Of a stretch of 9,088 nt of DNA, positions 1 through 5,754 are shown in pieces (within the stretch, counting starts at the first letter, position 1; every line of letters begins with the position of its first letter). The position numbers and the translations under genes are program-made. A model generated the notes under the pieces. It was not told the origin of the DNA. It worked only from the letters and a program-made list of their open reading frames with translations, and made no database searches. Source of the DNA: Treponema sp. (lineage in GTDB: Bacteria > Spirochaetota > Spirochaetia > Treponematales > Treponemataceae); assembly GCA_017544745.1 (NCBI GenBank), contig JAFYDO010000192.1, positions 1 to 9,088 of the forward strand. The letters run 5' to 3'.

Positions 1-1
1 T

Positions 2-1084
2 ACAGTAACTCTGCCACGTCTGTCCGGTGCAATTGGAGCAGCCTGCATTCCGGTTTTTCTTTTCTGCTTTTTTAGCTTTATGATTGTGCTGCTCTTTTCC
101 CCGCCTGGAACAACTACGCTTGAGGTGGAGCTTTATCACAGTGTGCGTACAACTTTGGATATGGGAGCCGGTGCACGGATTGCTGTGGTCGAAACCTTTT
201 GTGCACTCTGGGTTGTTTTTTTATACAGCTATGTAGTGCGCAAAAATCAGGGTGGGGTAGAAGGACTTTCTTTTGCTGCAAGTCCTCGCTGTAAAATTGG
301 TAAAGCAGATTTTTGCCCGCGTGGACGGCGCGCCCTGGAAATTGTTTTTTTTATATTTCTTGCAGTTTTGATTCTTTTGTTTTTTGCAGGTTCTGGTCTT
401 GGTGTTCTGGTGAGTGCCTTTACCCAGAAAAAGCAGAATGTAGAAGTAACAGGCTTTACAAACTTTAAAACGCTTTTTGGTGCCGTGACTTTCTGGAAGT
501 CTCTTGGAAATTCCATAGGCGTTGGGCTTTGTACAGCAACACTGTGCTGTATTCTTGCTTTTGTTTATTCTGTAATTGTGCGCATGAAACGCCGTCAGAA
601 TGTAATTGCGCTGCAGATGATTCCTCTGCTTCCAATGGCTATTTCTTCTGTTGTTATTGGCTGGGTGCTCGGAATGATTTTTGGCGGAACTGTTTTTGCA
701 CTTGTTGTGTGCCAGACTCTTTTATACTGGCCGGTTGCTTACAAACAGATTCAAAATGGTTTGAACCAGCTTACCGATGATACACAGAACGCAGCCTTTA
801 TGCTTTCACGCGGAGGCCTGGATTGTGCCCTGCGCTTTTATCTGCCTTCGTGCCGCCGTGTTATGTTTACAGCCTTTTGTTACTGCTTTGCCATGAGCCT
901 TGGAGATGCAACCCTGCCGCTTGTGTTAGCTATTCCTAACTTTTCGACACTTGCACTATACACCTACCGTCTTGCAGGTGCGTTTAGATTTAATCAAGCC
1001 TGCGCCTGTGCAGTAATAATTGTTTTATTAATGGGGTCCCTGAGCCTGTCGAAGGGTCATTTATTATTCAGGAGGAATAAATGA
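2..1084 (+). CDS. thiP: ABC transporter permease, thiamine (ThiP)-like, C-terminal part of a two-domain permease (5' partial)
   Basis: Inner-membrane permease of a binding-protein-dependent importer. The frame is open from base 2 with no stop, so the start lies to the left; 360 residues are visible. About eight hydrophobic segments can be seen, including those encoded near 40-110, 190-235, 335-415, 520-585, 600-690, 690-740, 860-940 and 1000-1040. The second-domain EAA loop, which contacts the ATPase, lies at about 786-865 (QNAAFMLSRGG, then a RFYLPS motif). After it comes SLGDATLPLVL and then F-STLALYTYRLAG-FRF, which follows the pattern at the end of ThiP (SLGD, F-TL--Y-Y---G--R). The early LPRLSGA followed by a hydrophobic segment and TTLEVELY also matches the middle of fused ThiP/FbpB-type permeases. 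The gene ends in ATGA shared with the ATPase start. The C-terminal tail SLSLSKG is encoded by a repeat element. The substrate is inferred as thiamine or a derivative; iron or another cation is the alternative. Confidence 0.72.
   Translation, partial: TVTLPRLSGAIGAACIPVFLFCFFSFMIVLLFSPPGTTTLEVELYHSVRTTLDMGAGARIAVVETFCALWVVFLYSYVVRKNQGGVEGLSFAASPRCKIGKADFCPRGRRALEIVFFIFLAVLILLFFAGSGLGVLVSAFTQKKQNVEVTGFTNFKTLFGAVTFWKSLGNSIGVGLCTATLCCILAFVYSVIVRMKRRQNVIALQMIPLLPMAISSVVIGWVLGMIFGGTVFALVVCQTLLYWPVAYKQIQNGLNQLTDDTQNAAFMLSRGGLDCALRFYLPSCRRVMFTAFCYCFAMSLGDATLPLVLAIPNFSTLALYTYRLAGAFRFNQACACAVIIVLLMGSLSLSKGHLLFRRNK
1035..1056 (+). repeat. 22-bp interspersed repeat, copy A (inverted relative to copy B)
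   Basis: The sequence reads GGTCCCTGAGCCTGTCGA followed by AGGG. It is the exact reverse complement of 1249-1270 over all 22 bases, and the match stops at both ends. It encodes part of the C-terminal tail of the permease (SLSLSKG). From memory, very similar CCCTGAGCCTGTCGAAGGG words occur as scattered repeats in many bacterial genomes; this cannot be checked here. Confidence 0.8.
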
Positions 1085-1755
1085 GTTATTTCAAAGTCCA
1101 AAACATTCATAAAACCTGGCCCACTGTTACCGTGGATTTTTCTCTTGAATGCCAAAAGGGCACTATGACCTGTCTGCTTGGCCCAAGTGGCTGCGGTAAA
1201 TCAACTGTGTTGAATATTATTGCAGGGCTGGAAAAAAATGATGAGGAGCCCTTCGACAGGCTCAGGGACCGCAATGATAACAACAGGGACCGCAATGATT
1301 TCATCATAGAACTCGACGGAATCCGCATAGAAGCTCTTCCTCCTGCGCGCCGGGGAATAGGCATGGTGTTTCAATCAGGCGCGCTGTTCAATCATCTTAC
1401 TGTTGGGGACAATGTTGCGTATGGTCTTATTTCGCAGGGAATGAAAAAACGGCAGGCCCGTACACAGGCTGCAGAATATATAAAGCAATTTGATTTAGAC
1501 GGCTTTGAAAATCGTATGCCGCAAACCTTGAGCGGTGGTGAAAAACAACGGGTTGCACTTGCAAGAACGCTTATCACAGAGCCAAAGCTTGTGCTTTTGG
1601 ACGAACCTTTTTCGGCACTGGATACAGAGCTTCGTCACCGCATGGCCGAATGGTTACGCGAGCAGCAAAAAAAATTGGGCTTTACTGCCATCATGGTTAC
1701 CCACGATCAGACAGAAGCCCAAACTGTTGCTGATAAAATTGTTAGAATGTCATAG
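1081..1755 (+). CDS. thiQ: ABC transporter ATP-binding protein, ThiQ-like, with an in-frame repeat-derived insertion
   Basis: Cytoplasmic ATPase powering the importer, 224 residues. Motifs in order: Walker A GPSGCGKS (34-41), Q-loop FQ (97-98), signature LSGGE (150-154), Walker B LVLLDEP (170-176), D-loop SALD (178-181) and H-loop His208. The catalytic core is therefore intact. The ATG at 1081 is preceded by AGGAGG (1070-1075) with 5-nt spacing inside the end of the permease gene, and the 4-base overlap suggests translational coupling. Two oddities are visible. Residues about 54-74 are a charged Arg/Asp/Asn stretch (PFDRLRDRND, then NNRDRND) encoded by repeat DNA between Walker A and the Q-loop, where ThiQ relatives have only a short turn. 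The protein also stops right after the last core strand (DKIVRMS), lacking the usual short tail. It ends inside the convergent gene. The substrate assignment depends on the permease; a putrescine- or iron-type ATPase is possible on sequence alone. Confidence 0.75.
   Translation: MSYFKVQNIHKTWPTVTVDFSLECQKGTMTCLLGPSGCGKSTVLNIIAGLEKNDEEPFDRLRDRNDNNRDRNDFIIELDGIRIEALPPARRGIGMVFQSGALFNHLTVGDNVAYGLISQGMKKRQARTQAAEYIKQFDLDGFENRMPQTLSGGEKQRVALARTLITEPKLVLLDEPFSALDTELRHRMAEWLREQQKKLGFTAIMVTHDQTEAQTVADKIVRMS
1249..1270 (-). repeat. 22-bp interspersed repeat, copy B, inside thiQ
   Basis: Inverted partner of the copy at 1035-1056, identical over 22 bases, with 192 bases between the two. On the plus strand it reads CCCTTCGACAGGCTCAGG and continues GACC. 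It is in frame with the ATPase gene and gives residues PFDRLRD. Transcribed together, the two copies could form a 22-bp stem whose loop contains the ATPase ribosome site and start codon. Confidence 0.8.
1263..1299 (+). repeat. Tandem 16-bp direct repeat with 21-bp period inside thiQ
   Basis: CAGGGACCGCAATGAT occurs at 1263-1278 and again, identically, at 1284-1299. The 21-base period equals seven codons and keeps the frame, giving RDRND twice. The first unit overlaps the end of the 22-bp repeat at 1249-1270, so the pair looks like a local duplication next to the inserted element. Confidence 0.8.
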
Positions 1756-2710
1756 TCCAGCTCAAAGCAATTCTGTTAAAGAACCACTCTCTGCCGGCAT
1801 AAGTAAGATGAGATTCAAACTTGGAATCTGTGTGTTCTTCTTTATAGCTTCTTCTGCTTGAAAAACCAAACAGAACTGCAAGACTGTGATTATCATCTTC
1901 GCCAAAGGTAAACTGCATCAAAGGACTAATGCTAATAGTCTTAAACGAACCCTTGTAGTTTTTGTACAAAGCAGGATTGTAGTCATCATCCTTGTAGTGG
2001 CCTTCGATTTCGGTAAGAATACCAACTCTGCTCAAAGCCAAAGGCATCTGGTAAGCAAGTACAATATTCTGATAGTTCTGCCAGCCGTTCGCTTTGTTGC
2101 CGGAACACTGCCATTCCCAGATTTCTCCATTTTTAATACCAGAGATTGCAGAATAGTATGCCTGGTAAGTATACATAACCTGAACATGAGACCAGTCGCC
2201 TTCTATGAGAGCGCCGGTATCAAACTGAAAAGTTCCCTGTACATAATATTTTGTAAACCAGTTCTGGAAAGGCTTGAGGTTGTCGTAGCCGTCTACACCA
2301 TTGTAAACTGCCATACCCTGGAGCCCACCAATGTTCCAGCCAGTTCCAAGCTTTGCTCCTGTTTCAAAAACCAGGAATGGAAGCGGTGTAAAACTGATTT
2401 TAGTTTCTGGTGCAATAGAAACCGGCGAAAGTTCCAGATTGATTTTTACTTTGATATTTGCGTCCGACAAAAGCCAGTGCTCTCCAAGCGGGGTAGGAAT
2501 TGTGTAGCCAAGCGATCCTGTAGCACGTCCCTCGACACCACCGTAAACTCCGGTCAAAGGTGCAAAATGGGTATCCCCAGCAATAAAATCCGATTTTGGA
2601 TAAAACGCAAAATCTACCGTCAGCGATTTTGTACTTTCAATGTCCGCACAAAAAGCATTTAGCGAAATTAAAGCACAAAGAACAAAGAAAAAGTTTTTCT
2701 TCATGTTCAT
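1742..2710 (-). CDS. Probable outer-membrane beta-barrel protein, unrecognised family
   Basis: 322 residues. The N-terminus is a clear signal peptide: MNMKKN, a hydrophobic core (FFFVLCALISL), then NAFCA before Asp23, a likely signal peptidase I site after Ala22. The mature part is rich in Tyr, Trp, Phe and Gly, with short amphipathic strands typical of barrels (for example TYQAYYSA, LTYAGREWFF). It ends RIALSWTMTF, an alternating strand with C-terminal Phe as outer-membrane barrel proteins often have. I do not recognise a named family or a substrate. The first of two close ATGs (2710 and 2704) is preferred because AAGGAG sits 6 bases before it; that site begins within the argB stop codon. 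Only 10 bp separate it from argB, so it is probably the third gene of the arginine operon. Its end overlaps thiQ by 14 bp, convergently. A periplasmic protein is the main alternative. Confidence 0.72.
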   Translation of the reverse strand: MNMKKNFFFVLCALISLNAFCADIESTKSLTVDFAFYPKSDFIAGDTHFAPLTGVYGGVEGRATGSLGYTIPTPLGEHWLLSDANIKVKINLELSPVSIAPETKISFTPLPFLVFETGAKLGTGWNIGGLQGMAVYNGVDGYDNLKPFQNWFTKYYVQGTFQFDTGALIEGDWSHVQVMYTYQAYYSAISGIKNGEIWEWQCSGNKANGWQNYQNIVLAYQMPLALSRVGILTEIEGHYKDDDYNPALYKNYKGSFKTISISPLMQFTFGEDDNHSLAVLFGFSSRRSYKEEHTDSKFESHLTYAGREWFFNRIALSWTMTF

Positions 2711-2720
2711 GTTTTTCTCC

Positions 2721-3584
2721 TTAATATATCATTGTACCAATTCCGCGGTCGCTGAACATTTCGATAAGCAGGGAATGTGGGACACGGCCATCTATAATGT
2801 GTGTACGTGGAACGCCGCCGGACAAGGCTACTTCGCAGCAGTCGATTTTTGGGAGCATGCCGCCGGAGAGGATGCCGGTTGCTTTTAATGAACCAATTGC
2901 AGTGCGTTCTATGCGTTTAATCAAAGTTGAAGGATCGTCTATATTGCGTAAGATTCCCGGGACGTTTGTAAGCTGGACAAATTTTTCGGCATGCAAAGCT
3001 ACTGCAATTTTGGCAGCGGCTGTGTCGGCATTGATGTTGTAGCGGGCATCGTCGCCCTGTTCGCCAAGAGCTACTGTGGAAACAACAGGAATAAAGCCTT
3101 CGTCCAAAAGGGAGTTCAAAATTTCGGGATGAACTTCGGTAACTTCTCCAACATAGCCAAGGTCTTTTTCGGTTTTCTTTGCACGCAGGAGGCCTGAGTC
3201 TACGCCGCTAAGTCCAACAGCTTTTCCGCCTTTCTGGAGCAGAATACCAACAATGTCCTTGTTCAATTTTCCGGTCAAAACCATCTGGACAATTTCCATA
3301 GTTTCGCCGTCAGTGTAGCGCAGGCCGTCTACAAACTTGCTTTCCTTGCCAACGCGCTCGAGCATGTGATTAATTTCTGGGCCACCGCCATGTACAAGCA
3401 CAACCTTAATTCCAATTGTGTTCAAAAGAACAATGTCTTCCATAACGGCCATTTTGAGTTCTTCGTTGAGCATGGCATTTCCGCCGTATTTTACAACGAC
3501 AACCTTGCCGCACCAGTTCTTAAAATATGGCAGAGCCTGAACAAGTACCTCAGACCACTGCTCTGTAGTTATCTCATTTCCCAT
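2721..3584 (-). CDS. argB: N-acetylglutamate kinase (ArgB)
   Basis: Phosphorylates N-acetylglutamate to N-acetylglutamyl phosphate with ATP, the second step of arginine synthesis, in the cytoplasm. Its 287 residues are close to the usual length and cover the amino-acid-kinase fold. Visible are KYGGN (catalytic Lys32), HGGGP (65-69), FVDGLRYTD (84-92, with substrate-binding Arg89), NINADTAAAKIA (183-194, with Asp187) and GGMLPKI (241-247, catalytic Lys246), then the conserved end GIGTMIY. The first 25 residues (TEQWSEVLVQALPYFKNWCGK) match the extra N-terminal helix seen in arginine-inhibited, hexameric kinases such as those of Pseudomonas and Thermotoga, so feedback inhibition is inferred. 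The ATG starts 2 bp after the argJ stop, with AGGA 8 bases upstream inside the argJ end, which indicates tight coupling. It sits second in the probable argJ-argB-outer-membrane-protein operon. Confidence 0.96.
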   Translation of the reverse strand: MGNEITTEQWSEVLVQALPYFKNWCGKVVVVKYGGNAMLNEELKMAVMEDIVLLNTIGIKVVLVHGGGPEINHMLERVGKESKFVDGLRYTDGETMEIVQMVLTGKLNKDIVGILLQKGGKAVGLSGVDSGLLRAKKTEKDLGYVGEVTEVHPEILNSLLDEGFIPVVSTVALGEQGDDARYNINADTAAAKIAVALHAEKFVQLTNVPGILRNIDDPSTLIKRIERTAIGSLKATGILSGGMLPKIDCCEVALSGGVPRTHIIDGRVPHSLLIEMFSDRGIGTMIY

Positions 3585-3586
3585 AA

Positions 3587-4855
3587 TTATGTCCTGTAAT
3601 CTCCATTAATTTTAACATAGTCATACGTAAGGTCGCAACCCCACGCGGTACCACTTGCATTTCCTTCGCCACACTGAACAAGAATCTCTACGGCCTGTTC
3701 AGACATGATTTTCTTGGCAAGCTCTTCGTCAAAGTCTGTCGGAACTCCGTCCTTATAAACCTGAACAACGTTGTCGCCGTGAACTTCAAAGTTGTCGTAG
3801 TTTTCAAAGTAGCGGTTGGCTCCGGATTTGCTTGTAAACCAGATGCTTGTTTTTTCCGGGTCAAACTCAATAGGGCTGTAACCCATAGCACAAAGGAAAC
3901 GTCCAAAGTTTGCATCTGCTCCAAACATCGCAGCCTTTACCAAAGAAGAACAGATAATTTCTTTTGCGAGTGCGCGTGCACTTTCAACACTGGCTGCTCC
4001 GTGAACATTGCATTCTACAAGTCTGGTAGCGCCTTCACCGTCTGCAGCAATTTTCTTAGCCATAACGGTGTTCATCTTGTTGAGCGCTTCGAGGAAGGCA
4101 TCGTAGTCTGCACCAGGGCCTGTAATCTCGCTGTTTCCTGCCATTCCGTTTGCCATGATAATGAGGGTGTCGTTTGTAGAAGTGTCTCCGTCTACGCTTA
4201 CGCAGTTGTAAGTTCCCTCGATAGAAGAATGCAATGCCTTGTCCAGCATCTGGCTGGAAACTGCACAGTCAGTTGTAATAAAGCTGAGCATGGTTCCCAT
4301 ATTGATATGAATCATTCCAGAGCCCTTGCACATTGTTCCCATGCGGCAGGTTTTTCCTCCCACCTCAAACTCAACTGCACACTCCTTGTAGTGAGTATCT
4401 GTAGTCATAATTGCAACACGAGCTTCTTCATGGCCCTTTTTGCTCAAGCCTGCTTTTAGAGTTTCAATGTTATTTTCAACCTTGGTTACATCAAACTGAG
4501 CACCAATTACGCCTGTTGAATAAACCATTACATCTTCTGTTTTAATTCCGAGTGCTCCGGCAGCTGCTTTAGCCATGCGCAAAGCATTTTCTGCACCCTG
4601 AGGTCCTGTACAGGTATTTGCGTTTCCGCTTATTTCAATAGCAGCCTGTGCTTTTCCGTCTGCAAGGTGCTTCTGGGTAATCTTTACGCTTTCTGACTTT
4701 ACCCGGTTTTTTGTAAAAACGCCTGCTGCGTTACATGGAACTTCTGAAAAAACCAGAGCAGTATCGTTGATTTTGCGGCTTGCTTTAATTCCTACGCGCA
4801 TTCCGTTTGCTGTAAAGCCCTGTGGTGCGCACACACCGCCGTCAATAAATTTCAT
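3587..4855 (-). CDS. argJ: Glutamate N-acetyltransferase, ArgJ (ornithine acetyltransferase family)
   Basis: Transfers the acetyl group from N-acetylornithine to glutamate, recycling acetyl in arginine synthesis; some members also use acetyl-CoA. Its 422 residues are slightly longer than many ArgJ proteins. Visible are the N-terminal PQGFTANG (11-18), the oxyanion-hole region STGVIG (113-118), the processing region KGSGMIHINMGTMLSFITTD (177-196) with nucleophile Thr188, VDGDTSTNDT (221-230), and the conserved C-terminus TAWGCDLTYDYVKIN. The precursor should cut itself before Thr188 into alpha and beta chains. The junction here is Gly-Thr in HINMGTM, where the textbook form is PNMATM; the nucleophile is kept, so activity is expected. 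The ATG at 4855 has a very strong AGGAGGTG site 5 bases upstream. It is the first gene of the operon, downstream of a promoter overlapped by two ARG-box-like sites. Whether it is mono- or bifunctional cannot be told. Confidence 0.96.
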   Translation of the reverse strand: MKFIDGGVCAPQGFTANGMRVGIKASRKINDTALVFSEVPCNAAGVFTKNRVKSESVKITQKHLADGKAQAAIEISGNANTCTGPQGAENALRMAKAAAGALGIKTEDVMVYSTGVIGAQFDVTKVENNIETLKAGLSKKGHEEARVAIMTTDTHYKECAVEFEVGGKTCRMGTMCKGSGMIHINMGTMLSFITTDCAVSSQMLDKALHSSIEGTYNCVSVDGDTSTNDTLIIMANGMAGNSEITGPGADYDAFLEALNKMNTVMAKKIAADGEGATRLVECNVHGAASVESARALAKEIICSSLVKAAMFGADANFGRFLCAMGYSPIEFDPEKTSIWFTSKSGANRYFENYDNFEVHGDNVVQVYKDGVPTDFDEELAKKIMSEQAVEILVQCGEGNASGTAWGCDLTYDYVKINGDYRT

Positions 4856-4870
4856 AAAAGCACCTCCTGT

Positions 4871-4888
4871 TATGCATAAATATGCAAT
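4871..4888 (-). promoter_or_regulatory. ARG-box-like operator 2, in the argJ leader
   Basis: The plus strand reads TATGCATAAATATGCAAT and contains the perfect inverted repeat TGCATA-AA-TATGCA (4873-4886). It resembles the Bacillus AhrC box (CATGAATAAAAATKCAAK) at 15 of 18 positions. Its centre is exactly 21 bp from that of operator 1, leaving 3 bp between the two 18-bp boxes, which is the known spacing of paired ARG boxes bound by one ArgR hexamer. Confidence 0.6.
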
Positions 4889-4891
4889 GAT

Positions 4892-4909
4892 AGTGAATAA
4901 TTATACAGT
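4892..4909 (-). promoter_or_regulatory. ARG-box-like operator 1, overlapping the argJ -10 box
   Basis: The plus strand reads AGTGAATAATTATACAGT. Its core TGAATAATTATACA (4894-4907) matches the Escherichia coli ArgR half-site pair TGAAT-WWWW-ATTCA at 13 of 14 positions. It covers the predicted argJ -10 hexamer, so a bound ArgR/AhrC-type protein would block the promoter. The presence of such a regulator in this genome is inferred, not seen. Confidence 0.62.
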
Positions 4910-4928
4910 AAGAAATGGGCTTTGTATA
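4900..4928 (-). promoter_or_regulatory. Sigma70-like promoter for argJ-argB-outer-membrane-protein operon
   Basis: On the minus strand the -10 is a perfect TATAAT (4905-4900) and the -35 is TATACA (4928-4923), 4 of 6 to TTGACA, with a 17-bp spacer. The start would be near 4893, giving a leader of about 38 bases that holds operator 2 and the argJ ribosome site. Confidence 0.55.
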
Positions 4929-4935
4929 GACATAA

Positions 4936-4974
4936 GTCGTAGATTGCCACGGCCTGCGGTCTCGCAATGACGAC
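4936..4974. repeat. Hairpin-forming interspersed repeat between argJ and the HAD gene
   Basis: Outer arms GTCGT (4936-4940) and ACGAC (4970-4974), middle arms ATTGC (4943-4947) and GCAAT (4964-4968), and a small inner stem around GGCC-TGC-GGTC (4951-4961) form an extended imperfect hairpin. The core, AGATTGCCACGGCCTGCGG followed by TCTCGCAATGACG, resembles the scattered GTCATTGCGAG...GCAATCT repeats I recall from other bacterial genomes. No T-tract follows on either strand, so it is not a standard terminator. It lies just upstream of both predicted promoters. Confidence 0.6.
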
Positions 4975-4994
4975 ACGCTGTCAGCAAAAAAAGA

Positions 4995-5023
4995 ATGACT
5001 TATTTTCAATAATATAGTATAAT
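4995..5023 (+). promoter_or_regulatory. Sigma70-like promoter for the HAD gene
   Basis: ATGACT (4995-5000, 4 of 6 to TTGACA), a 17-bp spacer and a perfect TATAAT (5018-5023). The predicted start of transcription, about 5029-5031, coincides with the only early in-frame start codon, so the message may be leaderless. Confidence 0.45.
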
Positions 5024-5028
5024 AAAAT

Positions 5029-5730
5029 GTGTGTACTTTAAATTTGGGTGAAATAGACGCTGTTGCGTTTGATATAGACGGGACCCTGTACAGAAACAAA
5101 GAGTTTTATACAAGGGTGTTGCCGCATTATCTTGGCAATCTGCGCTTTTTCAAAAAGTATAACCAGGTAAGAAAGGAGCTTAGGGCTAATCCGCAGAACA
5201 AGGATGGCTACAAAGATCTTTTTGCGGTTCAAAACAGTATGCTTGCAAAAAAGCTTTGCTGTACAGATGAACAGGCCCGGGAGCTGCTGGACAAAATTGT
5301 ATACTCCGGCCTCAAAAAATACTTTGCCAGAATTAAGGTTTGTAAGCACGCACCTGAGTTCATAGAGCATCTCAGGAAAGAAGGAAAAAAAATAGCGCTG
5401 CTGTCGGATTTTCCTCCCGAACAAAAAGGGGAAATATGGGGGATAAAAGCCAGCTGCGACGTTATTTTGGGAACCGAAGAAATTGGTGCACTTAAACCTT
5501 CTGTTAAGCCCTTTACTGTGCTTGCAGAAAAGCTTGGGGTACCCGCAGAACGCATTCTTTATGTTGGAAACAGCCACGCCTACGATGTGGAAACTCCTGC
5601 TTCCATAGGAATGAAAACTGCCTGGTTCATTCCAAAAATCAAGGGACGGTTGGGGAGCCGTTCAAAGGTTGCAGACATAACCTTCTGGGATTATGCGCAG
5701 CTGGAAAAAACACTGTTTAATAAAAACTAA
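5029..5730 (+). CDS. HAD-superfamily hydrolase, probable phosphatase
   Basis: 233-residue cytoplasmic HAD enzyme. Motif I is DIDGTLY (nucleophile Asp15, acid/base Asp17), motif II LLSDFP (Ser126), motif III Lys156 in GALKPS, and motif IV VGNSHAYD (179-186), where Asn181 stands at the usual first acidic position and Asp186 is kept. A helical cap of about 85 residues lies between motifs I and II, the type I (C1 cap) arrangement of phosphoglycolate-phosphatase-like members. The substrate cannot be told. The start is the GTG at 5029: an in-frame stop at 5023-5025 excludes anything earlier, and motif I begins only 15 codons on. No ribosome site is visible before it. TTG at 5044 is a weaker alternative. 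The gene is divergent from argJ and is followed after 24 bp by the coiled-coil gene, with which it is probably co-transcribed. Confidence 0.85.
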   Translation: MCTLNLGEIDAVAFDIDGTLYRNKEFYTRVLPHYLGNLRFFKKYNQVRKELRANPQNKDGYKDLFAVQNSMLAKKLCCTDEQARELLDKIVYSGLKKYFARIKVCKHAPEFIEHLRKEGKKIALLSDFPPEQKGEIWGIKASCDVILGTEEIGALKPSVKPFTVLAEKLGVPAERILYVGNSHAYDVETPASIGMKTAWFIPKIKGRLGSRSKVADITFWDYAQLEKTLFNKN

Positions 5731-5754
5731 CATAAATTGGGTGGGGAATAAAAA

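Noticed and set aside
1249..1299. CRISPR-like repeats
   Set aside because: Only two 16-bp units with a 5-bp gap, in frame within a gene; there are no spacers of the right length and no cas genes.
1886..2662. Long plus-strand open frame of 258 codons opposite the outer-membrane protein gene
   Set aside because: It has no plausible ribosome site or family motifs, and its composition is that of an antisense shadow. The minus-strand frame has a signal peptide, barrel pattern and ribosome site.
2640..2710. Lipoprotein signal in the barrel protein (Cys21 or Cys12)
   Set aside because: The residues before Cys21 are N-A-F and those before Cys12 are F-V-L, neither a good lipobox; a signal peptidase I site after Ala22 fits better.
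3779..4459. Long plus-strand open frame opposite argJ
   Set aside because: The argJ reading contains every conserved ArgJ motif, and this frame is Cys/His-rich antisense sequence.
4936..4974. Intrinsic transcription terminator at the intergenic hairpin
   Set aside because: No T-run follows the stem on either strand, and it lies between divergent promoters where no transcript needs to end.
5027..5041. Five-codon leader peptide (ATG at 5027) controlling the HAD gene
   Set aside because: Too short to judge, no ribosome site, and it would lie at or before the predicted transcription start.
5038..5577. Minus-strand open frame opposite the HAD gene
   Set aside because: The plus strand carries all four HAD motifs; the opposite frame has none and no ribosome site.
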